From an uncultured Treponema sp. (GTDB lineage Bacteria > Spirochaetota > Spirochaetia > Treponematales > Treponemataceae), in assembly GCA_945877425.1 (NCBI GenBank), contig CAMCRZ010000012.1, forward strand, positions 1-64,000: a stretch of DNA of 64,000 nucleotides, given 5' to 3'. The notes beneath the pieces were generated by a model. It saw only the letters and a program-made list of their open reading frames with translations, had not been told where the DNA came from and made no database searches. Shown here one piece after another: positions 1 through 8,116 of this stretch. Made by a program: the position numbers and the translations under genes. Position 1 is the first letter of the stretch, and every line of letters begins with the position of its first letter.

Positions 1-66
1 AAGGAATTACGCCTTTTTTGTAAATTTATCTAAAACTCGAAATTTGGGCTAATTATTTTCTACCTT

Positions 67-447
67 TTATTTTGCTTGATCTTCTTCAATTTTTGAAGAT
101 TCCTTTTTCTTTCCAATAAATAAAGAAAGTAAAAACAAACCAGCAAAAATAAAATTCAATGTTCCATAGATCTTCAAATCTGAAAAACTACCATACATTG
201 CACTTGCAACTAAACCTGCAACAATGTAAAAACACATTGCAGTTATTGTTGCACCTTTGCTTTTTCTTCCTGCAATACTTATAATACCTGCTACAAGCAT
301 CAGAATTGCTGTGAAAAAGCCTGCAGACCCAGAAACTTCGCCTGAATCTTCGAAGGCATTACCTATTCCTACTGCACATGACTGAAATACAATCACCATA
401 AATAAGCAGCAACAAATAATGCCGCACACCATTCTTAATGTTTTCAT
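67..447 (-). CDS. small four-helix membrane protein, unknown function
   Basis: A 126-residue, strongly hydrophobic protein with about four predicted membrane segments separated by short loops and a charged, lysine/glutamate-rich C-terminus (KKKESSKIEEDQAK), so it is probably an inner-membrane protein with a cytoplasmic tail. I do not recognise the family. The ATG at 447 is chosen because a strong ribosome site (GGAGG) lies 5-6 bases upstream; an in-frame ATG at 480 would fall inside the promoter described below. It is the last minus-strand gene before the left edge. Its distinguishing feature is a 14-base G run in the promoter, which suggests on/off or graded switching by slipped-strand mispairing. 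The function is not inferable; the coding call itself is good. Confidence 0.75.
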   Translation of the reverse strand: MKTLRMVCGIICCCLFMVIVFQSCAVGIGNAFEDSGEVSGSAGFFTAILMLVAGIISIAGRKSKGATITAMCFYIVAGLVASAMYGSFSDLKIYGTLNFIFAGLFLLSLFIGKKKESSKIEEDQAK

Positions 448-476
448 AAAAACCTCCGTATTATTTTTATGTAGAA

Positions 477-511
477 ACAATACCCCCCCCCCCCCCGCCT
501 GTTTTTGTCAA
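477..511 (-). promoter_or_regulatory. promoter with a poly-G spacer, candidate phase-variable switch
   Basis: On the minus strand a perfect -35 box TTGACA (511-506) is followed by a nine-base stretch and 14 consecutive G, then a -10-like TATTGT (482-477). The spacer is 23 bases here; a tract of 8 G would give exactly 17. The promoter feeds the gene starting at 447. The arrangement resembles poly-G controlled promoters known in Treponema pallidum (for example TP0126). That this copy varies in length is inference. Confidence 0.6.
483..496. repeat. homopolymer tract, 14 C on the plus strand (14 G on the minus strand)
   Basis: This is an uninterrupted run of 14 identical bases in an otherwise AT-rich intergenic region, between a -35 and a -10 element. 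Tracts of this length are hypermutable by slippage, and the count in an assembly may be a consensus of a mixed population. Confidence 0.95.
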
Positions 512-517
512 GTAATT

Positions 518-1054
518 TTAAAATATTTCTTTTATGTCTGTTTTTTTGAATTTTCCGGAGGCGATGGCTGTCATGACTTTTTCTTTGTCAAGTTTTGATT
601 TGTCGGGAAAATTACTGCACTCAATCATAAAGCGCTGCCAGTTAAATCTGGAAAGATAAAGCTGAACTTCTTTATAATCTTTTTCCCTTACGGCTGCTGC
701 AGTTAGCGAAAGGAGCACGTCGGCTGCGAAAAAATCTTCTGCCGTAAGATTTATTTTGTAAGGATAAATTGTTCCGTAACACTCAGCTGTACTTTCACAA
801 ATGCACGTTACGGCAAATGCCATATTTTTTGGAACTGCAAGATTTATTTTTCCGCCAAAACTTTTTAAGCTGGAAAGAGAACCGTCTTCGCTGATGTAAA
901 AAAATTCCCACTGATTTTTTTCTGTGAGAGTTTGGTTTTCGGAAGAAGCGGCTTGTAAATTAAAAGTTACATCTTCTGTTTCTTCAAAAAAGCTGCACGA
1001 ACAAACTACTGCTGTAACGGCAAAAATTAAAAGGACAAAAATATTTTTCTTCAT
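518..1054 (-). CDS. hypothetical lipoprotein
   Basis: A 178-residue protein with a lysine-initiated hydrophobic signal and a lipobox-like end (VVCSC, cysteine near residue 18-20), so it is probably lipidated and anchored to a membrane. The remainder has no motif I recognise: a beta-rich middle and a charged C-terminal part. The ATG is preceded by an AGGAT ribosome site. It lies upstream of, and in the same direction as, the small membrane protein at 67-447, but a separate promoter with a poly-G tract lies between them, so the two need not be co-expressed. Confidence 0.75.
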   Translation of the reverse strand: MKKNIFVLLIFAVTAVVCSCSFFEETEDVTFNLQAASSENQTLTEKNQWEFFYISEDGSLSSLKSFGGKINLAVPKNMAFAVTCICESTAECYGTIYPYKINLTAEDFFAADVLLSLTAAAVREKDYKEVQLYLSRFNWQRFMIECSNFPDKSKLDKEKVMTAIASGKFKKTDIKEIF

Positions 1055-1112
1055 AATATATATATTTCCATCCTTTTATCAAAAACAACAATTTCGGTGT
1101 AAAAAATCAGTT

Positions 1113-1988
1113 TTATTTTTTTAAAGTTTTTCCTGCACCAGTTTTAGTTTTTCCTGCTGATTTTTTTGCTGAAACTTTTGCATCAGATTTTTTATCATCA
1201 AGAATGCGGATATCAAAATGAGTGTACGGAATTTCAACGCCATCTTCCTGACAGACTTTTATAACGTTAATGTAAACATCATTTTTTGTCTGAATTAAAT
1301 CTGTCCTTTCCATCCAAACGGCAAGCTTTAAATTCACTGCGTCACCAAATCCGTCGTAATAAACAGTCGGCTCCGGTTCAGTTAAAACTGTAGGACAAAG
1401 CGCCGGAACTTTTTTAATTGCGTTTAATGCTTTAGTTAAATCTGTTTCGTAGCTGATTGGAATTTCAAAGACGCATCTTCGCTTTGAGTAAGAGTTGTAA
1501 TTCATCAAGTTGCTGTTTATGATTGTGCTGTTTGGAATGCGTACCATCTGATTATCAAGTGTGTGGATTTTTACGCTTAACAAACCAACGCTGTCTACAA
1601 CGCCGCTTTCTCCTGCAACACTTATGTAGTCGCCAACCTGAAGTGCTCTTTCTCCTAAAACAAAAAGTCCGCTTATTAAATTGCTTATGCTTGTCTGGGC
1701 AGCGAAACCTACTGCAACTCCGGCAATTCCTGCTGCGCCCCAAACGGCTTTTAAGCTAATTCCAAAAAGTCCAAGTATATACATCACAATGACAATGTAA
1801 AACGCATAAGTAATCACTTTGTTTACAAGCATTGCATTGTGAGGCTTAAGTTTTTCCTTTGCCTTTTTCCCGATGATTTTTTTTATGATTTTGTAGGCAA
1901 TGTAAAAAACTAAAATTGAAATAAAAGCAATCAGCACTTTTAAAAAATTTGCCCATGTTATAAAACTTTTCAATTCTTTCAAAGTCAT
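1113..1988 (-). CDS. mscS: MscS-family mechanosensitive channel
   Basis: A 291-residue small-conductance mechanosensitive channel that would open in the inner membrane under osmotic down-shock. There are two to three N-terminal membrane helices; the pore-lining helix around residues 85-110 is rich in Gly/Ala (WGAAGIAGVAVGFAAQ), followed by the beta domain segment LGERALQVGDYI typical of MscS, and then the alpha/beta C-terminal domain. The end is an unusual lysine-rich tail of about 25 residues (KSDAKVSAKKSAGKTKTGAG). The ribosome site GGAG precedes the ATG. It follows coaBC by 18 bases on the same strand and is probably co-transcribed with it; there is no obvious functional link. Confidence 0.92.
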   Translation of the reverse strand: MTLKELKSFITWANFLKVLIAFISILVFYIAYKIIKKIIGKKAKEKLKPHNAMLVNKVITYAFYIVIVMYILGLFGISLKAVWGAAGIAGVAVGFAAQTSISNLISGLFVLGERALQVGDYISVAGESGVVDSVGLLSVKIHTLDNQMVRIPNSTIINSNLMNYNSYSKRRCVFEIPISYETDLTKALNAIKKVPALCPTVLTEPEPTVYYDGFGDAVNLKLAVWMERTDLIQTKNDVYINVIKVCQEDGVEIPYTHFDIRILDDKKSDAKVSAKKSAGKTKTGAGKTLKK

Positions 1989-2006
1989 TTTTTTTCTCCA
2001 GAAATT

Positions 2007-3200
2007 TCAGTCAGATGCATTTAAAATTTCATCTAAGATTTTATCTGCAACTTCTTCTTTTGTTAATACAGGAAATTCCTTACATGATTTTTTTGTAAGA
2101 AGCGTTATGACATTTGTGTCCACGCCGAAACCTGCACCTTTAACTTTTAAATTATTGGCTGCAATCATATCAAGATTTTTCTTTTCAAGTTTAAGTTTAG
2201 CCTGTTCAATAAGATTTTCTGTTTCCATGCAAAATCCGCACAAAAACTGATTTGCTTTTTTATTTTCACCAAGCCACTTTAAAATGTCCTGAGTTCTTTC
2301 AAGATTTAAAATATTATCGCCCTGAGTTTTCTTGATTTTTTCTTCACTGAATTGTGCCGGACGATAATCTGCAACTGCTGCGGCTTTTACAATTATATCA
2401 GCCTGAGAAAAATTTTCCCTTACTGCATTAAACATTTCCTGTGCTGTAGTTACGTGGATTGTTTTTACAAAAGGCAAATCTTTCAAATGAACCGGTCCTG
2501 CTATAAGCGTAACTTCTGCGCCACGTAACGCTGATTGTTTTGCAATAGCGTATCCCATTTTTCCGCTGGAATGATTTGAAATAAAACGCACAGGGTCAAG
2601 GGCTTCTTGAGTTGGGCCTGCTGTTACAATGATTTTTTTTCCGGACAAATCTTTTTCTTTTGCAATATAAAATTCAATTTGTTCAAATAAATCTTCCGGC
2701 TCCGGCATTTTACCTTTTCCGTTTGCACCGCAAGCCAGATAACCTTCAGCAGGTTCGACTATTTTTATTCCGTAAGATGCACATTTTTTTATGTTGTCCT
2801 GCGTAACCTGATTTTCGTACATTGCCGTGTTCATTGCAGGTGAAATTATTTTAGTGCATTTTGCCGCAAGAAAAGTTGTTGTAAGCATATCATCAGCAAG
2901 TCCGTTTGCCACTTTTGCAATAACGTTTGCAGTTGCCGGTGCAATTATAAACAGTGACGCTTTTTGTGCCAGAGAAATGTGTGCTACGTTAAATTCAAAG
3001 TTTCTGTCGAATGTGTCTACAAGGCATTTATTTCCGCTTAATGTTTCGAATGTAATTGGATTTATAATGTTCACTGCATTTTTTGTCATGATAACATGAA
3101 CGTCTGCCTTTGCCTTTACAAGCATGCTTACAAGTGATGCCGCTTTATACGCCGCAATGCTTCCACTTACTCCAACAACTACTGTTTTTCCTTCTAACAT
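2007..3200 (-). CDS. coaBC: bifunctional phosphopantothenate-cysteine ligase / phosphopantothenoylcysteine decarboxylase
   Basis: A 397-residue CoaBC (Dfp) protein catalysing two consecutive steps of coenzyme A synthesis in the cytoplasm. The N-terminal flavoprotein decarboxylase shows GSIAAYKA near residue 14, the catalytic histidine in FNVAHISLAQ, the PAMNTAMY motif and the substrate-clamp cysteine in YLACGANGKGKMPEPE. The C-terminal ligase half shows SNHSSGKMGYAIAKQ and AAAVADYRP. The length is normal for the fused enzyme. The ribosome site GAGGA sits just upstream of the ATG. It is divergent from the exported-protein gene starting at 3482 and heads a two-gene unit with mscS. Confidence 0.97.
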   Translation of the reverse strand: MLEGKTVVVGVSGSIAAYKAASLVSMLVKAKADVHVIMTKNAVNIINPITFETLSGNKCLVDTFDRNFEFNVAHISLAQKASLFIIAPATANVIAKVANGLADDMLTTTFLAAKCTKIISPAMNTAMYENQVTQDNIKKCASYGIKIVEPAEGYLACGANGKGKMPEPEDLFEQIEFYIAKEKDLSGKKIIVTAGPTQEALDPVRFISNHSSGKMGYAIAKQSALRGAEVTLIAGPVHLKDLPFVKTIHVTTAQEMFNAVRENFSQADIIVKAAAVADYRPAQFSEEKIKKTQGDNILNLERTQDILKWLGENKKANQFLCGFCMETENLIEQAKLKLEKKNLDMIAANNLKVKGAGFGVDTNVITLLTKKSCKEFPVLTKEEVADKILDEILNASD

Positions 3201-3298
3201 TTTTTCCTCACAAACGCTTTTCTTTCAGCTCTGCATTATTTTATCAGATTATGATGTTAGTTTAAACATGCTTTACTTGAAGGCCGGTGCCCAGCGTA

Positions 3299-3335
3299 CT
3301 TGCCAATGCGCTGCCTCTTATGCCAACCAAGCTGC
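3299..3335. repeat. degenerate GC-richer intergenic element containing CTTGCCA
   Basis: The stretch around 3280-3440 is noticeably richer in G and C than the flanking genes, codes for nothing convincing on either strand, and contains CTTGCCA, which recurs in intergenic positions near 14169, 20472 and 34642. It may be a decayed member of a dispersed sequence family. Confidence 0.3.
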
Positions 3336-3443
3336 ACATAAGCGCACACTCTTCTTTTTTAGGGCTGGCTGTAAAAGTTAAAGCCTTCACTTATCTGCAA
3401 GCACCTCTCGCAAAGTAAACACTTCCCGCAGCACACCCGCCAC

Positions 3444-3472
3444 TTAACATTTTTGCGTTTCATGATTATAAT
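3444..3472 (+). promoter_or_regulatory. sigma70-type promoter of the exported-protein gene
   Basis: TTAACA (3444-3449), a 17-base spacer and a perfect TATAAT (3467-3472). Transcription would begin about 3479, only some three bases before the TTG start codon at 3482, which predicts a practically leaderless message. Confidence 0.75.
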
Positions 3473-3481
3473 CACTTTACT

Positions 3482-4690
3482 TTGAAAAGTATCGCTGTAT
3501 TTTTTCTAGTTTTGCTACTTCCTCTTAAAATATTTTCCCAGACAAAAATTCAAACTCAAATAGAAAACATTGAAAATTTGAAAAGAGAATATATTGAATT
3601 AAAAAACGATTCCACAACAGAAAACGCCCCGCAACGCCGTGCAATAAGAAAGCAAATCCTTAACATTTATTCTGACATGGAAAATTCAACCTTTACAGAA
3701 AACACAAACGGCAAAAACCTTACGCTAGAAATTAAAGATTACAACATAGAAAAGCAAGGCTGGAACATTTCACTAAACTGCAACATTGTAGAAGGTTACA
3801 ATCTTTTTAACAGAGAATTCGTACTGCCTTACAATTACGTTACAAAAAAACAATTTGTAGATCGCACCAAAATGAATGCCCGTCAGATAAAATCATACGA
3901 AAACTTAATTGAAACTTACGACGAACTTTTTCGTTCCAGTTCACTTTTTCTTGGCGCACAACTGACTTTTAAAATCACAAAATGGCTGGATGCATCTGAA
4001 TATATTTTTACACCGGAAAGCTGCACTATTTTTATTTTAGGCTCAACATCAAATCAAATAATATACACATTTTCGCCGGAAGAACTTGAGCCAGTTCAGT
4101 TTACAATTTTGCCGCAGATAGAAATCCGTTCAGAAGCACAAATCCGATCTGACAGAGAACAGCTTACTGGCGGCGAAAAAATTTACGAAGAGGAAGAAGA
4201 ATCTGAAAATAAAACAGAACAGAAAGGCAGGCGCACTTTTGTCATTTCAATGGAATATAAAAAAGAAGGATTCAGCCCATCAGACTTTTACTATAAAAAT
4301 CTTAAAATTGATAACGCAGGCGGAACTTTAACCTGGGGACTTAACGACTACACTTTTGCAGGGCTTCTTGTTAATTACAATATAAAATCCATAAACTCAA
4401 CTTCCATTTACGAAATTGGTGCAAAGCTTGGCGCAAATTATTCCATTACAAATTTCATGCGGCCTTATGCAGACGGAACTGTAAGCATTCAGACAGACAA
4501 TAAAATATTTTTAAAAGCAGGTGCAGGCATAGATTTTAAAATATCACACTTTATGATTAACTTTGCCTACGATTACAACTGGCGGTTTAACTTTGAGCCT
4601 ATATTCGATTCAAATCCCATTACAAACATCAGGGACGTAACTGTAACAAAGCTTCACTCTTTTTCAGTAGGAATTGGGCTTTCCTGGTAA
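3482..4690 (+). CDS. putative outer-membrane beta-barrel protein
   Basis: A 402-residue exported protein. It starts with a hydrophobic signal (KSIAVFFLVLLLPLKIFSQ) with a probable cleavage near residue 20. The middle third is charged and includes a glutamate-rich stretch around residues 235-250. From about residue 255 the chain alternates polar and aromatic/hydrophobic residues and ends in VGIGLSW, a terminal aromatic as in outer-membrane barrel proteins. The start is TTG at 3482; there is no ribosome site, and a consensus promoter places the transcript start a few bases upstream, so leaderless translation is likely. It is convergent with nth. The precise function is unknown. Confidence 0.7.
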   Translation: MKSIAVFFLVLLLPLKIFSQTKIQTQIENIENLKREYIELKNDSTTENAPQRRAIRKQILNIYSDMENSTFTENTNGKNLTLEIKDYNIEKQGWNISLNCNIVEGYNLFNREFVLPYNYVTKKQFVDRTKMNARQIKSYENLIETYDELFRSSSLFLGAQLTFKITKWLDASEYIFTPESCTIFILGSTSNQIIYTFSPEELEPVQFTILPQIEIRSEAQIRSDREQLTGGEKIYEEEEESENKTEQKGRRTFVISMEYKKEGFSPSDFYYKNLKIDNAGGTLTWGLNDYTFAGLLVNYNIKSINSTSIYEIGAKLGANYSITNFMRPYADGTVSIQTDNKIFLKAGAGIDFKISHFMINFAYDYNWRFNFEPIFDSNPITNIRDVTVTKLHSFSVGIGLSW

Positions 4691-4710
4691 ACTAAAACCA
4701 GGCGTACAAC

Positions 4711-5343
4711 TTATTCGTTATGGCAGCACAAATCATTTAAGATGCAGCTTTCGCATTTAGGTTTTCGTGCAGTACAAACGTATCTTCCGTGGAGAATGAG
4801 CCAGTGGTGAGCGTGTTCCATGTACTCAAAAGGAATTCTTTCTACAAGTGATTTTTCTACTTCAAGAAAGTTTTTACCTTCCGCAAGTCCCATTTTCGGA
4901 CATATTCTCATTAAGTGCGTGTCCACAGGCATTACAGGCTGATGAAAAACAACATTCAGCATAACGTTAGCAGTTTTTCTGCCCACTCCAGGCAAAGACA
5001 TAAGCTTTTCCCGTGAATCAGGAATTTCAGAATTAAAGTCAGAAATAAGTTTTTTACTTAAAGCAATTATGTGATCCGCTTTTGAATTGTACAGCCCGAT
5101 TGTCCTGATGTATGAAATCAGATTTTCCTTGCCAAGTTCAACCATTTGCTGCGGCGTGCGGACTTTTTTGTAAAGTTCGGCAGTTGCTTTGTTTACGCTT
5201 TTGTCAGTTGCCTGTGCACTTAAAACAACGCTTACTAAAAGACAAAAATCATTAGGCGCAAGAAGTTCTGTCTGAGGATTCTGATTTACCTTCTTAAAAC
5301 GTTCAAACACCTGAACAATTTCGCTTTCAGAAAGCAGTTTCAT
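4711..5343 (-). CDS. nth: endonuclease III, DNA glycosylase/AP lyase
   Basis: A 210-residue base-excision repair enzyme that removes oxidised pyrimidines and nicks abasic sites. It contains the helix-hairpin-helix LPGVGRKTAN with the catalytic lysine, the catalytic aspartate in PVDTHLMRI, and an intact [4Fe-4S] ligand set near the C-terminus (C-x6-C-x2-C-x5-C in CTARKPKCESCILNDLC). The length is standard. It begins four bases after the metK stop codon with no ribosome site of its own, implying translational coupling to metK, an unexpected partner. Confidence 0.96.
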   Translation of the reverse strand: MKLLSESEIVQVFERFKKVNQNPQTELLAPNDFCLLVSVVLSAQATDKSVNKATAELYKKVRTPQQMVELGKENLISYIRTIGLYNSKADHIIALSKKLISDFNSEIPDSREKLMSLPGVGRKTANVMLNVVFHQPVMPVDTHLMRICPKMGLAEGKNFLEVEKSLVERIPFEYMEHAHHWLILHGRYVCTARKPKCESCILNDLCCHNE

Positions 5344-5347
5344 TTCA

Positions 5348-6556
5348 TTATACGTTACAAAGTGATTTTAACTGATCAGCTTTGTCTGTTTTTTCCCAAG
5401 GAAAAATATCTCTTCCAAAGTGACCGTAACTTGAAGTTGGTGCATAAATCGGCTGGCATAAATCAAGAGTTTTGGAAATACCTGCCGGCGTACAGTCAAA
5501 AGTTTTTTCTACAGCAGAAAGAATTTTTTCTAAATCAACTTTTTCAGTACCGAAAGTGTCTACCATAATTGAAACAGGTTCAGGCACACCAATTGCATAA
5601 GCAAGTTCCACTTCTGCCCTGTCAGCTAAAGAAGCAGCAACAATATTTTTTGCAATATAACGGGCCATATAAGCTGCAGAACGGTCTACTTTACTTGGAT
5701 CTTTTCCAGAAAATGCACCGCCGCCATGACGACCCATTCCGCCGTAAGTATCAACTATAATTTTTCTACCGGTTAAACCAGCATCACCTTCAGGACCGCC
5801 AGTTACAAATTTCCCAGTAGGATTAATGTGATACTTTGTGTTTTCAGCAAGAAGTCCGGTTGGCTCAAGAACAGGCTTAATTATTTTTTCAATAATCGTA
5901 TTTTTAATTTCATCGTATCCCACATTTTCGTCGTGCTGATGAGAAACTACAACTGTATCAATGCGGACAGGCTTAAATCCGTCGTATTCAATAGTAATCT
6001 GACTTTTTGCATCAGGACGCAGCCATTTGATTTGACCGCTGTGGCGAAGTTCGTGGGCTTTTAAAAGAATTTTATGAGCAAACATAACAGGAGCAGGCAT
6101 AAGTTCCGGCGTTTCATTGCAGGCAAAACCAAACATCATTCCCTGATCACCGGCACCCTGCAAGCCTTTGTATTCTTCCAGACCTTTTCCCACAACACCC
6201 TGATTTATATCACTTGACTGAAAATGAAGCTTATTTACAAATTCAAAAGTTTCAGCATTAAGCCCGAAAGCATCATCAGTGTAACCTATTTTTTTGGCAA
6301 CAGAACGAGCTATTTTTTCAACATTTGCTTTAACAAGTGCAAAATTCTCTTCCTGCTTTTCAGAAAATCCAATTTCACCGCCAACAAGTACAAACTTAGT
6401 AGTAGCAAAAGTTTCGCAGGCAACGTGAGCATTCGGATCAAGGGAAAGCACGTAATCTAAAATAGAATCGCTTATCTGGTCACACAGTTTGTCCGGATGA
6501 CCTTCTCCAACAGATTCAGACGTAAATAAATAATGATTTTTGTTTAAGACAGACAC
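5348..6556 (-). CDS. metK: S-adenosylmethionine synthetase
   Basis: A 402-residue enzyme making S-adenosylmethionine from methionine and ATP. Characteristic motifs are the N-terminal [10 protein letters not shown] with the catalytic histidine, [10 protein letters not shown] in the middle, and [16 protein letters not shown] near residue 270. I choose the GTG at 6556: AGGAGA lies seven bases upstream and the conserved N-terminus begins a few residues later. The in-frame ATG at 6604 would add 16 atypical residues and overlaps a hairpin. The gene has its own promoter at 6650-6678 and a leader of roughly 90 bases with two hairpins. nth follows in the same unit. Confidence 0.96.
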   Translation of the reverse strand: MSVLNKNHYLFTSESVGEGHPDKLCDQISDSILDYVLSLDPNAHVACETFATTKFVLVGGEIGFSEKQEENFALVKANVEKIARSVAKKIGYTDDAFGLNAETFEFVNKLHFQSSDINQGVVGKGLEEYKGLQGAGDQGMMFGFACNETPELMPAPVMFAHKILLKAHELRHSGQIKWLRPDAKSQITIEYDGFKPVRIDTVVVSHQHDENVGYDEIKNTIIEKIIKPVLEPTGLLAENTKYHINPTGKFVTGGPEGDAGLTGRKIIVDTYGGMGRHGGGAFSGKDPSKVDRSAAYMARYIAKNIVAASLADRAEVELAYAIGVPEPVSIMVDTFGTEKVDLEKILSAVEKTFDCTPAGISKTLDLCQPIYAPTSSYGHFGRDIFPWEKTDKADQLKSLCNV

Positions 6557-6584
6557 CTTTAGGTTCTCCTTTTTAGCAAGATTT

Positions 6585-6634
6585 GTTTTCCGTACGAAAA
6601 ACATCCGCTCTGCAATTTGGATAACTCAGCGGAT
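6585..6634 (-). promoter_or_regulatory. structured 5' leader of metK, two hairpins
   Basis: Between the promoter and the GTG start of metK the transcript can form a 7-bp stem (ATCCGCT at 6634-6628 pairing with AGCGGAT at 6609-6603, 18-base loop) and, immediately after, a tight 7-bp hairpin with a GUAC loop (6602-6585). The ribosome site follows about 15 bases later. It does not match a SAM riboswitch class I can recognise by eye, and the regulatory function is inferred. Confidence 0.45.
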
Positions 6635-6649
6635 TACAGCTAGTCCAAC

Positions 6650-6678
6650 ATTATATCGAACATCATTCCAAGATTCAA
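6650..6678 (-). promoter_or_regulatory. metK promoter
   Basis: TTGAAT (6678-6673), a 17-base spacer and a perfect TATAAT (6655-6650) on the minus strand, upstream of the metK leader. Confidence 0.75.
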
Positions 6679-6730
6679 TACAGCACAAAGTCGTAAAAGT
6701 CAGCGCCATTACAAACTTCACCAAGCGTCA

Positions 6731-8068
6731 CTAAATGGAAATAACTTTCAGCACTTTTGTAAGTTCCATTTTTTCTATTAAGTCCAGCGGTCTGCCTTCA
6801 GTGTACTTATGACACTCTTCACTGAAAACACCTGCAGAAACGCAGAATCCTCTGTCAGCCTTTATGTCCTGCATATGACCGTGAAAATCCCTTATGTAAA
6901 TTTCGCCAGTTGAACCTGTAGTTCTGAAAAACCGGAATAATTCCATATCTTTCCATTTAGAAGCCGTAATTTCAGCAAGAATATCCGTAAAAACAGGACC
7001 AACGTTTATGTCTATGATTTTAGCCTGAGAGTTCTTGTACTTAGTTGCAATAAATTTGCGGCACAGCGTAACAAAGTCACTGCTTCCTGCAGAAAGATAA
7101 ATCTGAAGGTTTGAGTTCTGGCTTAATTCCTGATACCTGCTTATAAGTGCATTTACATCTTTGTAGTTTGCATTTGCACTGCGAATAAGCTTAAGGAACA
7201 TAAGTCCTTTTGAAAACTGATTTCTTGAAAAGTAGCACTGAGCAAGGTTGTACTGAATTTCAATGCGCACTTCTACAGGAGCATTTTCGTGTTTAAGTCC
7301 TATTTCAAAATCCTGAATTGCAGCTTCAAGATTGCCAGACTTGCTGTGATAAATTCCAGCCAGCAGACATGAACGCGCACCGTAAACAGGATCTGGACGC
7401 AAATGCATGAACACTTTAATAGCCTTTTCACCATGACCTTCTTCCGTCATAGCATCAGCCATATCAAAAAGTGCTTCCTTATTTGTAGGATCTTCATCAA
7501 GAGCCTTTTTAAAACAAGGAAGACTTTCTCTATATTTGTTTGTTTTGTAAAGACATTGACCTAAGAGAAGATAAACTCCTTCTGCTTCCGGTTTTGCAAC
7601 AAGTGATTTCTTAAAACAAGGGATTGCCCTGTCGTACTGCTTGTTTTTATAGCAGGCTAAACCTAAAAAGTAATTAACTTCATAACTGTGAGGATTTATT
7701 TTATAAGCCGAAGAAAGACAGACTATTGCTTCGTTAAATTTATCAAGGTAAACAGCACAAATTCCATACCGGAGATTTGCCGTAAAAGGATCAATTTCCG
7801 AAGTTTCTCCTGCCATTTTTACAAGTTTATCGTAAATAGGATAAGCTTTATCCCACAGCTGTCTGTTAAAATAAATGTTTCCCATTGGAACGAGGCCAGC
7901 CGGATCGTGAGGGTCTTTTGCAAGTCTTTTGTTTGCAGCCCTTATAATTTGAGCCTGATTTTTAGATTTTTCACCTTCGCCTTTAAAGTTTGAGGATTTT
8001 TTTCCTGTTACAACCACGAGGATTGCTATAAAAGCTATAACTATAACTGCTGCTATTGCGTAGGGCAT
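6731..8068 (-). CDS. membrane-anchored TPR protein with degenerate Mrr-like C-terminal domain
   Basis: 445 residues from the ATG at 8068, which has GGAG at the right distance; a GTG two codons upstream is less suitable. An N-terminal membrane helix (about residues 3-22, ending VVVTGKK) is followed by a basic linker and at least six tetratricopeptide repeats (about residues 45-300), suggesting a cytoplasmic protein-interaction scaffold at the inner membrane. The last 120 residues resemble the Mrr restriction-endonuclease fold, notably FCVSAGVFSEECHKYTEGRP, which corresponds to the segment Mrr domains have before their final helix. The D...QxK catalytic residues are not evident, so this part is probably a binding module. 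The TPR assignment is secure, the Mrr relation is by eye. Confidence 0.85.
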   Translation of the reverse strand: MPYAIAAVIVIAFIAILVVVTGKKSSNFKGEGEKSKNQAQIIRAANKRLAKDPHDPAGLVPMGNIYFNRQLWDKAYPIYDKLVKMAGETSEIDPFTANLRYGICAVYLDKFNEAIVCLSSAYKINPHSYEVNYFLGLACYKNKQYDRAIPCFKKSLVAKPEAEGVYLLLGQCLYKTNKYRESLPCFKKALDEDPTNKEALFDMADAMTEEGHGEKAIKVFMHLRPDPVYGARSCLLAGIYHSKSGNLEAAIQDFEIGLKHENAPVEVRIEIQYNLAQCYFSRNQFSKGLMFLKLIRSANANYKDVNALISRYQELSQNSNLQIYLSAGSSDFVTLCRKFIATKYKNSQAKIIDINVGPVFTDILAEITASKWKDMELFRFFRTTGSTGEIYIRDFHGHMQDIKADRGFCVSAGVFSEECHKYTEGRPLDLIEKMELTKVLKVISI

Positions 8069-8116
8069 GAACACTCCATTGTTTTACAACTTCTCACTAC
8101 ACTTATCGGCAAAAAT

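Noticed and set aside
1-66. Possible gene end or terminator at the left edge
   Set aside because: Only AT-rich sequence without a hairpin or open frame; nothing can be supported.
3124-3381. Plus-strand open frame over the start of coaBC and the intergenic region
   Set aside because: No ribosome site, overlaps coaBC antisense, and the part beyond is degenerate intergenic sequence.
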